DNA of 35,865 bases from Deltaproteobacteria bacterium. Lineage in GTDB: Bacteria; Myxococcota; Myxococcia; Myxococcales; 40CM-4-68-19. Below are positions 1 to 11,876 of this stretch, piece by piece. The translations under genes and the position numbers were made by a program. Where the stretch lies: assembly GCA_025350525.1 (NCBI GenBank), contig JANXXR010000006.1:1-35865 (forward strand). Direction: 5' to 3'. The notes under the pieces were generated by a model. The model was given only the letters and a program-made list of their open reading frames with translations. It had not been told where the DNA came from and ran no database searches. The stretch's first letter is position 1. Every line of letters starts with the position of its first letter.

Positions 1-125
1 ACGCTGAAGATGGCGGTGGTGGCGCCGATGCCCAGCGCCAGCGCCAGCACCGCCGCGGCGGTGAAGCCCGGCGTGCGCAGGAGCCCCCGAACCGCGAAGC
101 GGAGATCGCGCAGGATTGCGTCCAT
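1..125 (-). CDS. ABC transporter permease (MacB/FtsX, ADOP-like), N-terminal fragment cut by window edge
   Basis: Reverse-strand translation [42 protein letters not shown]; almost identical to the N-terminus of the complete permease ending at 2539. Confidence 0.8.
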   Translation of the reverse strand, partial: MDAILRDLRFAVRGLLRTPGFTAAAVLALALGIGATTAIFS

Positions 126-127
126 GA

Positions 128-2539
128 TCAGTCCGCCCTCAGCGCCGACATCGGATCGACGCGCGTCGCCCGCAGCGCAGGGAGGTAGCTCGCCGCCAGC
201 GCCACCGCGGCCAGCACCATCGAGATGACCGCGTAGGTGAACGGATCGCGCGCGCCCACGCCGTAGAGCATGGAGGAGAGCACCTGCGCCGCGAGCAGCG
301 CCGAAGCGAGGCCGATGGCAACGCCCAGCCCCGCCACCTTGAGCGCGCCCCCCATCACCAGGCGCACCACGTCGCCGGGCTGCGCGCCCACCGCGATGCG
401 CACGCCGATCTCCCGGGTCCTCTGCGTCACGCCGTACGAGGTGACGCCGTAGATGCCCACCGCCGCGAGCAGGAGGGCGAGCGCCGCGAACGCGCCCAGG
501 AGCCGCAGCGGAAAGACCCGCGGCGCGAGCGAGTTGGCGACGACCTCGTCGAGCAGGTCGATGCGGCCTTCCGGCTGCGTGGGGTCGATGCCCGCGAGCG
601 GCTCGCGGAGGGAGGCGGGCGAGACCGCGCCGCGCAGCACCAGCGTCATCTGGTCGGGCGGCGATTGCGCAGCGGCGAAGTAGTAGACGGGCGGAGCCGG
701 GCGATCGAGGCCCTCTTCGCGCGCGTCCCCCACGACGCCGACGATGGTGCGCCACTCTCCCTCGCGCGGCCTCTTGGTGTCGAGCCGGATGCGGTGCCCC
801 AGCACCTCGCGACCTGGAGAGTAGCGCCGCACCCAGGCCTGGTTGACCAGCGCCACCAGCGGCGCGCGGGCGTCGTCGGACAGCGAAAATTCGCGGCCGG
901 CGACCACGGGCTGGCGCATCGCCTTGAAGTAGCCAGGCATGGCGCGGCGGATGGCGTCGCTGGGCTGCGGCTCGCCGGACGGCGGCTGGTAGCCTTCGAT
1001 GAAGTAGCTGAGCCGGTAGTTGCCCTCCATCGGCAGGCGATCGATCCCGCCGGCGGCCTCCACGCCGGGCAGCGCGCTCGCGCGGCGGAGCGCCTCGTCG
1101 AAGAAGCGGGCGCGGGCGGAGTCGTCGTCGTCGTACGCGGGGCCGCCGGGCGACAGTCGCGCCGCGGTGGCGCCGGCGGGGTCGAAGCCGGGTGAGACGC
1201 GGAGCAGGCTGGCGAAGCTGCGCAGCACCAGCCCCGCGCTCACCAGCACCACCAGCGAGAGCGCAACCTGCGCCACCACCAGCATCGAGCGGAGGCGTCC
1301 GGCGGAGACGCCGGCGGTGGTCTGGCCGCCCTCTTTCAGCGAGCCGGCGAGATCAGGCCGGCTGAAGCGGAGCGCGGGCAGCAGCCCCGAAAGGATGGTG
1401 GTCGCCGCAGTGACCCCGACCGCGAACGCCAGCACCGCGCGGTCGACGCGGATGTCGGCGAGCTGGCGGATCTGGCGCGGCGCGGTGGCGAGCAGCCCGT
1501 CGAGGCCCCAGGCGCCGATCAGGACGCCCAGCGCCGCGCCCATCACCGCCAGCACCGCGCTCTCGGTGAGCAGCTGACGGGTCAGCCGCGCGCGGCCCGC
1601 GCCCAGCGCCGATCGCAGCGCGAACTCCCGCTGCCGCGACGCCGACCGCGCCAGCATCAGATTTGCCACGTTGCCGCAGGCGATGAGCAGCACCAGGAGC
1701 ACGAGGCCGAAGAGCAGCCACAGTGGCTGCCGCGACGATCCGACGAAGCGGTCGCGCAGGGGCGCCGTGCTGAAGCGGAAGCCCTGCTCGGGCGCGTAGC
1801 TCTCCGGGTGGGCCGCGCGCACGCGGGCGCTCAGCTGATCGAGCGCCGCCTGGGCCGCCTCGGGCGAGAGGCCTGCGCGCAGCCTGCCGACGCCCTCGAG
1901 GTAGTGCGCCCCCCGCTGCTTGAGCCGCTGCTCGTCGGTAAAGCCGAACGGCACGTAGAACTCGCGCGTCCCGCCGTAGCGGAACGAGTCGGGCAGCACG
2001 CCCACGATGCGGTAGGGGTGGCCGTCCAGCGTGACGCTGCGCCCCACCACCGCGGGATCGGCCCCGTAGCGGCGGCGCCACGCGGTGCCGTCGAGCAGCG
2101 CGACCTCATCGTGGCCCTTGAAGTCCTCGTCCGGCGCGAAGCCGCGGCCAAGGACCGGCTGCACGCCCAGAGTCTTGAAGAAGCTGCCGGTGGCGTTGGC
2201 CACCCGGACCCGCTCGGCCCGCTCGCCCTGCAGCGCGGCCGTGCCGTCGGCGAAAGCGCCGGCCGCCTCGAGGAACGGCGCCGCCGTGAAGTCTTCGTAC
2301 TCGGGCACCGAGAGCGAGAAGCCGACCAGGTGGCGGGTCATGAAGTCGGTGCGCAGCGAGACCAGGCGGCTCTCGTCGCCCCATCCCAGCGATCGCAAGA
2401 GCACCGCGTGGACCACGCTGAAGATGGCGGTGGTGGCGCCGATGCCCAGCGCCAGCGCCAGCACCGCCGCGGCGGTGAAGCCCGGCGTGCGCAGGAGCCC
2501 CCGGATGGCGAAGCGCAGGTCGCGCAGGAGAGCGTCCAT
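128..2539 (-). CDS. ABC transporter permease, MacB-like/FtsX family (ADOP-type duplicated permease)
   Basis: 803 aa ORF; N-terminal MacB_PCD-like region, two FtsX-like TM blocks ([45 protein letters not shown]... and [47 protein letters not shown]), typical of ADOP permeases. Confidence 0.93.
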   Translation of the reverse strand: MDALLRDLRFAIRGLLRTPGFTAAAVLALALGIGATTAIFSVVHAVLLRSLGWGDESRLVSLRTDFMTRHLVGFSLSVPEYEDFTAAPFLEAAGAFADGTAALQGERAERVRVANATGSFFKTLGVQPVLGRGFAPDEDFKGHDEVALLDGTAWRRRYGADPAVVGRSVTLDGHPYRIVGVLPDSFRYGGTREFYVPFGFTDEQRLKQRGAHYLEGVGRLRAGLSPEAAQAALDQLSARVRAAHPESYAPEQGFRFSTAPLRDRFVGSSRQPLWLLFGLVLLVLLIACGNVANLMLARSASRQREFALRSALGAGRARLTRQLLTESAVLAVMGAALGVLIGAWGLDGLLATAPRQIRQLADIRVDRAVLAFAVGVTAATTILSGLLPALRFSRPDLAGSLKEGGQTTAGVSAGRLRSMLVVAQVALSLVVLVSAGLVLRSFASLLRVSPGFDPAGATAARLSPGGPAYDDDDSARARFFDEALRRASALPGVEAAGGIDRLPMEGNYRLSYFIEGYQPPSGEPQPSDAIRRAMPGYFKAMRQPVVAGREFSLSDDARAPLVALVNQAWVRRYSPGREVLGHRIRLDTKRPREGEWRTIVGVVGDAREEGLDRPAPPVYYFAAAQSPPDQMTLVLRGAVSPASLREPLAGIDPTQPEGRIDLLDEVVANSLAPRVFPLRLLGAFAALALLLAAVGIYGVTSYGVTQRTREIGVRIAVGAQPGDVVRLVMGGALKVAGLGVAIGLASALLAAQVLSSMLYGVGARDPFTYAVISMVLAAVALAASYLPALRATRVDPMSALRAD

Positions 2540-2540
2540 G

Positions 2541-3235
<695 letters not shown>

Positions 3236-3239
<4 letters not shown>

Positions 3240-4540
3240 TTCAGCCTCACTCGGTCGGCCTGGTCCCAGGCGGACATGTCGGAAAGGATCACGGTGTCGC
3301 CCTCGGCAAGCCCTTCGAGCACCTCGACGGTGGAGACGGAGCTGCGGCCCAGCTTCACCTTGGCGCGGCGCGCCTCGTCGCTCTCCCTGGCGAGGCGGAA
3401 GAGCTCGATCTGACCCTCGGGCTGCGCGCCGGCGGGGCGGCCGACGTAGAGGACGTTGGCCAGCTTCTCGATCTCCACCGTGCCCTCGATGGTCAGGTCG
3501 GGCCGGGCGCCGCGCGGCAATTCGGCGGGCAGCGAGACGTCGACCTCGACCGAGCCCTGGTTCGCCGAGGGCGAGATGCGCGAGACCTTGCCCTGCACGA
3601 TGCCGTTGCGGGTGTCGATCGAGGCCGAGAGCTGCAGCGCCAGGTCGCGCGCCTGCGTCTCGGGAATGCGCAGCACGGCCTTGAGCTTCTCGGGCTGGAC
3701 GACCTTGGCGAGCAGCGAGCCCGGCGTCACCCACTGGCCCAACTCCAGCGGCAGCTCGGAGAGGACGCCGTGTTCCACCGAGCGCACCTTCATCGATTCG
3801 ACCTGCTTGCGGCGGAAGGCGACCACCGCCTTGAGCCGCTCGATCTGCGCCCGCTGGGCCGCGACCACTTCCCGGCCGCTGCTGGAGACGACGCCGAGGC
3901 GCCGCTTCTCGAGAGCGAGCCGGCGGGTCAGCTGGGCGGCCTTTTCGATCTGCTGGTTCGCCTCGAGGCCGCTGATGACGCCGTCCTGCGCCAGCTTGCG
4001 GTCGGCCTTGGCGCGGCGCTCGGCGTCGAGGGCGTCGGCTTCCAGCGAGGCGAGGCCGGATTCGGTGACCAGCTCGTTGCCGCTCGAGGTCGCGCGCAGG
4101 TTGATGAGGTCGGCCTGCGCCTGCGCAAGCTGCCGCTCGGCGTCGAGCGCCTGCAGCATGACGTCGGGGTTGGACAACTCGAGCAGCACCGTGCCGGCCT
4201 CCACCTTTGCGCCGGGACGCAACGGGATGCGCTCGACGCGGCCGGCCGTGTCGGCGGTGATCAGCCGGATCTGCTCGGGCACCAGCGTGCCGGGGCCCTT
4301 CACCTCGCGCAGCATCGGTCCGCGCTTGACGGTGTCGGTCCAGAGCGAGGCGCGATCGACCACCGGCGCCGCCGACCGCAGGCGCGAGAGCCCGATGGTG
4401 ATCGCGATCAGCGCGGCGACGCCGGCGCCGATGGCCGCCCAGCGCGCCTTCTGGCTGCGCGGCTTGCGCGGAATGTCCACGATGCTCGCTGCTCGCTGGG
4501 GCTCGGCCATCGGGCGGGTAGAGAGCGAAAGTTGTGCCAA
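3236..4540 (-). CDS. HlyD/MacA-family periplasmic adaptor subunit
   Basis: 434 aa; N-terminal TM helix, biotinyl-lipoyl-like hairpin (GRVERIPLRPGAKVEAGTVLLELSNPDV), coiled-coil, C-terminal beta-barrel; operonic with ATPase and permease. Confidence 0.9.
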
Positions 4541-4550
4541 CCGTCTCGAG

Positions 4551-4585
4551 GGCCTCGGGCCTCAGGCTTCAGGCCTCAGGCCCAA
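4551..4585. repeat. Short 7-bp tandem repeat (ggcctca-like, about 4-5 degenerate units)
   Basis: ggcctcg ggcctca ggcttca ggcctca ggcccaa, read directly. Confidence 0.7.
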
Positions 4586-4706
4586 GACAACGTGTGCGGA
4601 TTTGGGACTGGCCGTCCCCGAACCGGGCATCTCGCCGATCGAGGACGTCTTCCTGATCCTGGCGTATACGGTCTGAAATCGCGGCGCCTGACCGCCCAGG
4701 GCTTTC

Positions 4707-6635
4707 ATGCCAGTCACCCAGGATGGAATTGACGCAGGCACGCCCATGGGCGCGACCGTCGTAGAAGGAGGTGCCACCTTCCGGGTCTGGGCGCCGGGGG
4801 CGCGCGACGTCTATTTGCGCTTTCCCGACGACGCGGCGACGGGATGGCTGCCGTCGGCGGGAAACCGACTCGCCCGACAGCCGAACGGCACCTGGGCGGG
4901 GTTCGTCGCCGGTGCGAGCGACGGCGAGCGATACCGGTTCTTCGTGCGCGGCACGGGCAGCGAAGGCTTCAAGCGCGACCCCTACGCCCGCGAGCTGACC
5001 GAAGAATGGCCCAACCCACGCTGCGTGCTGCGAGCTCCGAGGTATCCTTGGCACGATGGCGCTTTCATGGGGCCGGCGCTGGCGGACCTGGTCATCTACC
5101 AGTTCCACATCGGCACCTATCGCGCCGTCGACGACGCCGGCCACGACCTCCGCAACGGCCGGGTGGCCAGGCTTCTCGACGCCGTCGACCGCATTCCATA
5201 TCTGGCAGACCTCGGCTTCAATGCAGTAGAACCACTTCCCATCGACGAATTCACGGGCCCTTTCAGCCTCGGATACAACGGCGTCGATTACTTCTCGCCG
5301 GAGATGGACTATTCAGTCCCGGCGCCGGAGCTCCCCCGATACCTCTCCAGGGTGAACGCGCTGCTGGCGGCGCGTGGCGCACCGCCGGTCATCGCGCGCG
5401 ATCTCGAGGCGCACGGCGACCAGGTGCGCGCCTTCGTGGATCTCTGCCATCTGTACGGCATCGCCGTGCTCTTCGACGTGGTCTACAACCACGCGGGCGG
5501 TGACTTCGGCGACCAGGGACTCTACTTCTTCGACCGCCGGCCCGAGGGCAATCGGAACGACAGTCTCTATTTCACCGATCAAGAATGGGCGGGCGGCCTG
5601 GTCTTCGCTTACTGGGACGCGGACGTGCGGCGGTTCCTCGTTGATAACGCGCGTTCCTATTCACGCGAATACCACGCGGACGGCCTTCGTTACGACGAGG
5701 TGACCGTCATTGCGCGCAAGGGCGGTTGGCAGTTCTGCCAGGAGTTGACGGCCGGGGTCCGCGGCGAGCCCCGGCCTGCGATTCAGATCGCCGAGTATTG
5801 GGATGACCCGTTCTACGTGGTCGAATCGGCCCGGGAAGGCGGCGCCGGCTTCGATGCGCACTGGAGCGACCGCCTGCGAGTGGCGGTGCGCCGCGCTCTC
5901 GGACAAGCTGCGGCAGGTCGCGATGCCCAGGTCGACATCGAAGGTCTCGCCCGCGCGTTGTGGCCCGACGACCGATACCCCGCGTACCGGGCTGTCCATT
6001 GCCTCGAGAACCACGACCTGGTGCTGGTCACACATGCCGACGCCGTGCCTCGCATCGTCACTGTCGCCGACGGCTCCGATCAGCGCTCCTGGTGGGCACG
6101 CAGCCGGACGCGAGTCGCGAACGGCTTGCTCCTCACGGCTCCCGGCGTTCCCATGATGTTCATGGGCCAGGAGCTGCTCGAGCGAAACCTGTGGCACGAC
6201 GATCCCACCGACGCCGGCCATCTCGTGCAGTGGGACGGACTTGCGAGCGATCCCGCCGTCATCGACCACCACCGCTTCGTACGCGAGCTCATTGGCATCC
6301 GCCGCAGCTATCCCGCGCTTCGCGGAGAACGTATCAACGTGTTCCACGCGCGCGACGACAGCCGCGTCCTCGCCTTCCATCGCTGGCTCGACCAGCAGGG
6401 CCGGGACGTCGTGGTCGTGGCGAGCCTGTGTGAGACGACGTACGGCCGCTACCGTATCGGCTTCCCCCTCGCGGGCGCGTGGCGTGAAGTCTTCAACAGC
6501 GAGGCGTACGACCGGTATCCGGCGACAGGAAACGCCGGCCGCGCCGACGCGCTCGGCGTGCCATGGGACGGCTTGCCGGCCTCGGCCGAGATCGTCGTTC
6601 CGGCGTGCTCGATCATGATCTTCGCGCGCGAGTAG
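4707..6635 (+). CDS. GH13 alpha-amylase-family glycosidase with N-terminal CBM48/E-set-like domain (branching-enzyme/trehalohydrolase-like)
   Basis: 642 aa; GH13 motifs DVVYNHAGG, GLRYDEV (nucleophile Asp), AEYW (acid/base Glu), ENHDLV; N-terminal VEGGATFRVWAPGARDVYLRF. Confidence 0.9.
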   Translation: MPVTQDGIDAGTPMGATVVEGGATFRVWAPGARDVYLRFPDDAATGWLPSAGNRLARQPNGTWAGFVAGASDGERYRFFVRGTGSEGFKRDPYARELTEEWPNPRCVLRAPRYPWHDGAFMGPALADLVIYQFHIGTYRAVDDAGHDLRNGRVARLLDAVDRIPYLADLGFNAVEPLPIDEFTGPFSLGYNGVDYFSPEMDYSVPAPELPRYLSRVNALLAARGAPPVIARDLEAHGDQVRAFVDLCHLYGIAVLFDVVYNHAGGDFGDQGLYFFDRRPEGNRNDSLYFTDQEWAGGLVFAYWDADVRRFLVDNARSYSREYHADGLRYDEVTVIARKGGWQFCQELTAGVRGEPRPAIQIAEYWDDPFYVVESAREGGAGFDAHWSDRLRVAVRRALGQAAAGRDAQVDIEGLARALWPDDRYPAYRAVHCLENHDLVLVTHADAVPRIVTVADGSDQRSWWARSRTRVANGLLLTAPGVPMMFMGQELLERNLWHDDPTDAGHLVQWDGLASDPAVIDHHRFVRELIGIRRSYPALRGERINVFHARDDSRVLAFHRWLDQQGRDVVVVASLCETTYGRYRIGFPLAGAWREVFNSEAYDRYPATGNAGRADALGVPWDGLPASAEIVVPACSIMIFARE

Positions 6636-6769
6636 ACAGCCTCTGATGCAACACTCGCCATTCTTCACCGTCCTCAGTCCACTCCAGCCCCCCTTTTGTC
6701 GAGGGCATTTCCCTGTTAGGGTTAGAAGGCGATGCAGCAGCATCCAGCGCGTCGCTCTTGGGGGACAAG

Positions 6770-9700
6770 ATGCGCGCACACCGGCCAGCGCTAGTCGCAG
6801 CGCTTTGCATTGCCGCCGCATCCTGTAATTCGGGTTCGCCCGCTGCGCCCGGCAAACGGGACCGCAGCCACGAGGTCATCTCGGATGCGGCCCACAACAG
6901 CGGCACGCCGGGAATCTATTTCCTCCGTCCCATGATGCCCGCGCAGCCGGCGCAACTCGGGCACAGCGCCCCGCCCGGGAGCTTCGGCGGCCCCTGGGTG
7001 GTCATCGATCGCATCTCGCTGCCCGCGGGATGCGTCAACGACTGCCCGGCGCAGGTGATCACGCCCAACGTCACCACCATCACCCGCACCGCCACCAGCG
7101 ACGGCACCGGCATTCCCGTCAGCAAGGGCGACGCGCGCAACCGGCTCGTCTACCACGTCAACCGCGTGCCGCCTCCGCCCGGCGACAGCGAGCCCGACGC
7201 CGACCTCGACGACGTGCCCGACGGCTACTGGTCGACGCACTGGGAGTCGGACGACTTCGGCACCCTGGTGAACGGCATCTACCGCGCTCACGTGTTCGTG
7301 GGCAGCGTCGCGCAGCCGCTCGAGCTCGGGTTCGCCGACATCGAGATCGTTCCCGACGGCATCTCGAACGCCGTCTGGAAGAAGATCGATCGCACCGAGT
7401 TCGTGCCGCTCAAGTTCGGGCACACCCTCCTCATCACCTTCCAGATCGAGCCTTCGGCGCTGGTCTGCCTGGGCGTCGCCTGCACCGCTTCGGACTCGTG
7501 CCACCTGGCGGGCGTCTGCGACCGCAGCACCGGCGCCTGCTCGACCCGGCCGCGCCGAACGGCACCTCTTGCGCGACCAACGGCGGTCAGTGCCACGGCG
7601 GGAGCTGCTCGTGCCCGACCGGGTACTCGCTCGCGAACGGGACCTGCACGCCGATCGACAGCTGCCTCATCCATCACGGCGGGTGCAACGGCGCTGCCGT
7701 CTGCACCAGCACCGGGCCCGGCCAGAACGTCTGCGGCTGCAACCCGGGCTACACCGGCGACGGCAAGAGCTGCACGCCCGGCCTCGCCATCACCGGCGTG
7801 ACCGACGGCGAGATCACCAACGCCGCCTCGGTGACGCCGGTGATCGTCTCTCCCGCGCCGGTGACGGCGGCGCTCGCCGGCGCGCCCTTCCTCTCCGGGA
7901 CCGCGGTCGCCGCCGAGGGAGATCACCTGCTCGCCGCGACGGCGGCAGACGCCTTCGGCAACCAGAAGTCGGCGACGGTGCACTTCTCCCTCGATCGAAC
8001 TCCGCCAGCCGTGGTCATCGCCGGGGTCAGCGACGGCGAGCTTCGCGCCGCGCCGGCGACCATCTCCTTCAGCGCCACCGACGCGCACCTCGCATCGGCG
8101 GCCGCGACCCTCGATGGCGCGCCCTTCGCCTCGGGGGGCACGGTCGCTAGCGAAGGCCTGCACCAGGTGGTGGTGACCGCTGCGGACGCCGCGGGAAACA
8201 GCGCCGTCGCCTCGGTGACGTTCCGCATCGTGCTGACGCCGCCCGCGATCGTGGTCGTGGCGCCGAGCGATGGCGCCTACCTCAACACCGCCACCGCCTC
8301 TGTGGTCGCGCAGGTCACCGACCAGGGCGGCGGCATCGCGCAGGTCCAGGCCAACGGCGTCGCGATGGTGTTCTCCACGGGCGCATTTCGCGCCGACCTG
8401 CCGCTGCTCGAGGGCGTGAACACCATCGCCGTCGCGGCCAGCGACCTGGTCGGCAACCGGTCGCAGGTGACCCTTTCGGTAATGCGCGACACGACACCGC
8501 CCGCGATCAACCTGACCTCGCCCGCCGACGGCGCGCACCTCGCGGCTGCGAGCGTGCAGGTGGTCGGCGTCGCCACCGACGCGAGCCCGCTGGTCGTGCG
8601 GGTCGACGGCGCGCCGGTGTCGCCGAGCTTCGCCACCACGGTGGCGCTGACTCCCGGGGCGAACCTGATCGTGGTCTTTGCCACCGACGCGGCCGGCAAC
8701 TCCTCCACCGTCACGCGCCAGGTGCGCTCGAACACGGTGCCGCCCGCGCTCGCGGTCCTGTCGCCGCCCGATGGCCTGATCACCAGCCAGACGACCATCG
8801 CGGTTTCCGGCACTGCCCCTCCCGGCGACAGCGCCGACACGCTCTCAGTCACCATCGACGGCGCGCCCGCGGCCCTGACCGGCGCGGCCTTCAGCGGCGC
8901 CGTCTCGCCCCCCGAGGGCGACCACACCATCGTCGTCACCGCCAAGGACAGCTACGGCCTTTCCGCGCAGCGGCAGATCCACCTCACGCGCGACACCACG
9001 CCGCCCGTGATCGCCATCAGCGGCGTGGCCGACGGCGAAATCCGCACCAGCCCCGTCAGCATCTCGTTCAGCGCCAGCGACGCGCACCTCTCTTCCGTCA
9101 GCGCCACGCTCGACGGCGCGCCCTTCGCGAGCGGAGGCACGGTGAAGAGCGCGGGGCCGCACGCGCTGGCCGTCCTCGCCAGCGACGCAGCAGGAAATGC
9201 GTCGGCCGTGTACTGCACTTCCGCCTCGCCCTTGCGCCGCCGCAGGTCACCATCCTCGCGCCTGCCGACGGCAGCTACGGTAACTCGCCCACCGCGGCCG
9301 TGGTCGCGCAGGTCACCGACGGCGGCGGCGGCATCGCGCAGGTCACCGCCAACGGCGTGCCGATGGCGCTGGGGGCAGGCGGGCTCTTCCGCGCCTCGGT
9401 GGCGCTCACCGAGGGCCACGACCTGATCGCGGTCACGGCCACCGATCTGGCGGCGCAGTCGGCCCAGCAGACGATCTCGGTCGTGCTCGACACGCAGCCC
9501 CCGGCCCTCAACCTCGCCGCTCCGGCCGAGGGCGCGTTCATCGCCGCGCTCAGCGCCACCGTCAGCGGCACCGTCACCGACGCGAGCCCGCTGGCGCTGA
9601 CGGTCAACGGCGCGGCGACGGCGGTGGCCGCCGGCGGAAGCTTCTCCATCACGGCGGCGCTGTCCGCGGGAGCGAACACCATCGTGGCGTTGGCGACCGA

Positions 9701-11867
9701 CGCGGCGGGCAACTCCTCGGCGGTGACGCGCCACCTGCGCGCAAACAGCGTGCCGCCCGCGCTCACCGTCTCGTCGCCGGCCGAAGGCTTGATCACCAAC
9801 CAGACCACCATCGCGGTCTCCGGGACTGCTACGCCCGGCGACAGCACCGACACGCTCTCGGTCACCATCGACGGTGCCCCCGCGGCCCGGTCGGGCTCCG
9901 CGTTCAGCGGCGCGATCTCGCCGCCCGAAGGCGATCACACCATCGTCGTCATCGCCACCGACAGCTACGGGCTCTCCTCGCGGCAGGAGGTGCACATCAC
10001 GCGCGACACCACGCCGCCGGCCATCGCCATCAGCGGCGTCGCCGACAGCGAGGTCCGGACCAGCCCCGTTACCATCTCGTTTAGCGCCACCGACGCGCAC
10101 CTGTCGTCCGTCAGCGCCACGCTCGACGGCGCCTCGTTTGCGAGCGGAGGGACGGTGAGCGCCGCGGGAGCTCACGCGCTCGTGGTGGTGGCCGCCGACG
10201 CGGCGAGCAACCAGGCGACGCAGACCGTGCACTTCAGCATTGCGGCAGCGGGCGTCTTCAGGCTCGGCGGAACCGTGACCGGCCTCCCCTCGAGCCTGGT
10301 CCTGGCGAACGGTGCGGAGCAGCTCACCGTCTCGGACAACGGCGCCTTCGCCTTCGACACGCCCCTGGCCAGCGGCCAGAGCTACTCCGTCGGCATCCAG
10401 TCGCAGCCCGCTCCGCCTGCCCAGACCTGCACCGTGACCAACGGCGCCGGCGTTGCCACCGCCGACGTGACCAACGTGGAAGTGGACTGCCCTCCGTTTG
10501 CCGTCGCCAGCGGGCTGGTTGGCCCGGCCCTCGTCAAGGTCAATGGCTCGTCGGTCTACTTCGCCACCTCGAGCACGGTCAGCTGCTACGGCACCGGCAC
10601 CCCGCGGGACGGCATCATGATGGTGCCCACCAGCGGCGGTACGCCGGTGGCCATCGCGCCCATCGACCATTTCGCCGGCAATTGCGGCGCCTATGGAATG
10701 CTCTTCGATTCGTCGTATCTCTATTGGGCCGACTATGCCGATGCGACCATCTGGCGGGCGACGCTGGCCGGCGTCGGCCCGACGCAGATCTTCAGTGGCG
10801 GACAATACCTGAACGGTCTCGCCATCGACGCGGCCGGCGGGTCGCTCTACTATCACCAATATGGCTATTCCTCGATCGGCCGCGTCTCGACGGCGGGAAG
10901 CGGGAATACCACCTTTGCCAGCGCCGGCTCGATCAACGGCGAGAACCTGACCAGCGACGGCGCCAACCTCTATTGGACCGACGCCACCGTCGGAACCGTC
11001 AACCAGGTCCCGTTCAGCGCCTCCCCGCCCGCCTCGCCGACCACCCTCGCAACGGGGGAGGCGGCCCCGTTCGCCCCCTTCGTCAGCTCCTCGTCGATCT
11101 ACTGGCTCGCCTCCGGCGCGCTCCGCTACGCCTCGCTGACGTCTCCGTCCGCTGCGTCGCTGGCGACCGGCCTCCTCGCGCCCAACAGCACGGTTGCGGA
11201 TGCGAGCTCCGTTTGGGTGCTCGCCTCGGGATCGGGTGCGTCCGACGGGCGCATCTATCAGATCCCAACTGGCGGCGGCGCGCCGGTGATCATCGCCAAG
11301 GGCCTCTACCAGCCGAGATCCCTGGCGCAGGACGCGAGCAACCTCTACTGAGCGAGCGCCAACACCAGCGGTAACCAGGACGGCACCATCCAGATGATCA
11401 GCAAGGGCCCCCGGACCAACAACTGCGCCGGCCTCGGCGTGGCCTGCCCGGTGGCAGGGGACGGTTGGTTGTGGGACAACGCGGGGCCGGGGTGCCGGTG
11501 CATCTTCAGCACCTGCAACTGCTGCGACTTCGGCGGCAACGGTTTAAGGGAGCTGAAGTCCCACGTCGTCACCTTCCTGGTGGCTGGCGAGTCGCTGTCC
11601 TTCACCTTCGCTCCCACCTTCAGCTCCTGCTTCACCGGCGCCGAGGACTTCACGGCCCGGTGGATCCCGGCTCCCGGAAACAACCACGCCGGCGTCACCA
11701 TCACACCGCAGGGGGGCGCCGCCGACCTGTTCCTCGTCAATGACGGCAGCCATCAAATGGTCGAGTCATCCACTTTCAACACGTACCACCCGCAGACCTT
11801 CACCATCGGCTTCCCCGACGGCCGGCAGTTCGTCATGGACGGCACGACCGGCTTGTTGGTCCACTGA
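6770..11867 (+). pseudogene. Large secreted lipoprotein: EGF-like Cys-rich region, Ig-like repeat array, beta-propeller-like region and C-terminal Cys-containing segment; disrupted by two frameshifts and one stop
   Basis: Coding continues across three ORFs: 6770-~7543 (frame 2), ~7547-~9210 (frame 1), ~9211-11351 (frame 3), then in the same frame 11352-11867. N-terminus MRAHRPALVAALCIAAASC is a lipobox-like signal. Homology-like sequence resumes exactly after each frame change. Confidence 0.75.
8020..10250 (+). repeat. Higher-order protein-coding repeat, period about 1.0 kb (about four Ig-like domains per unit)
   Basis: Equivalent motifs GVSDGELRAAPATISFSATDAHL (L codon at 8041), GVADGEIRTSPVSISFSASDAHL (I codon at 9040), GVADSEVRTSPVTISFSATDAHL (V codon at 10053). 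Confidence 0.8.
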
Positions 11868-11876
11868 CCTCGCACG

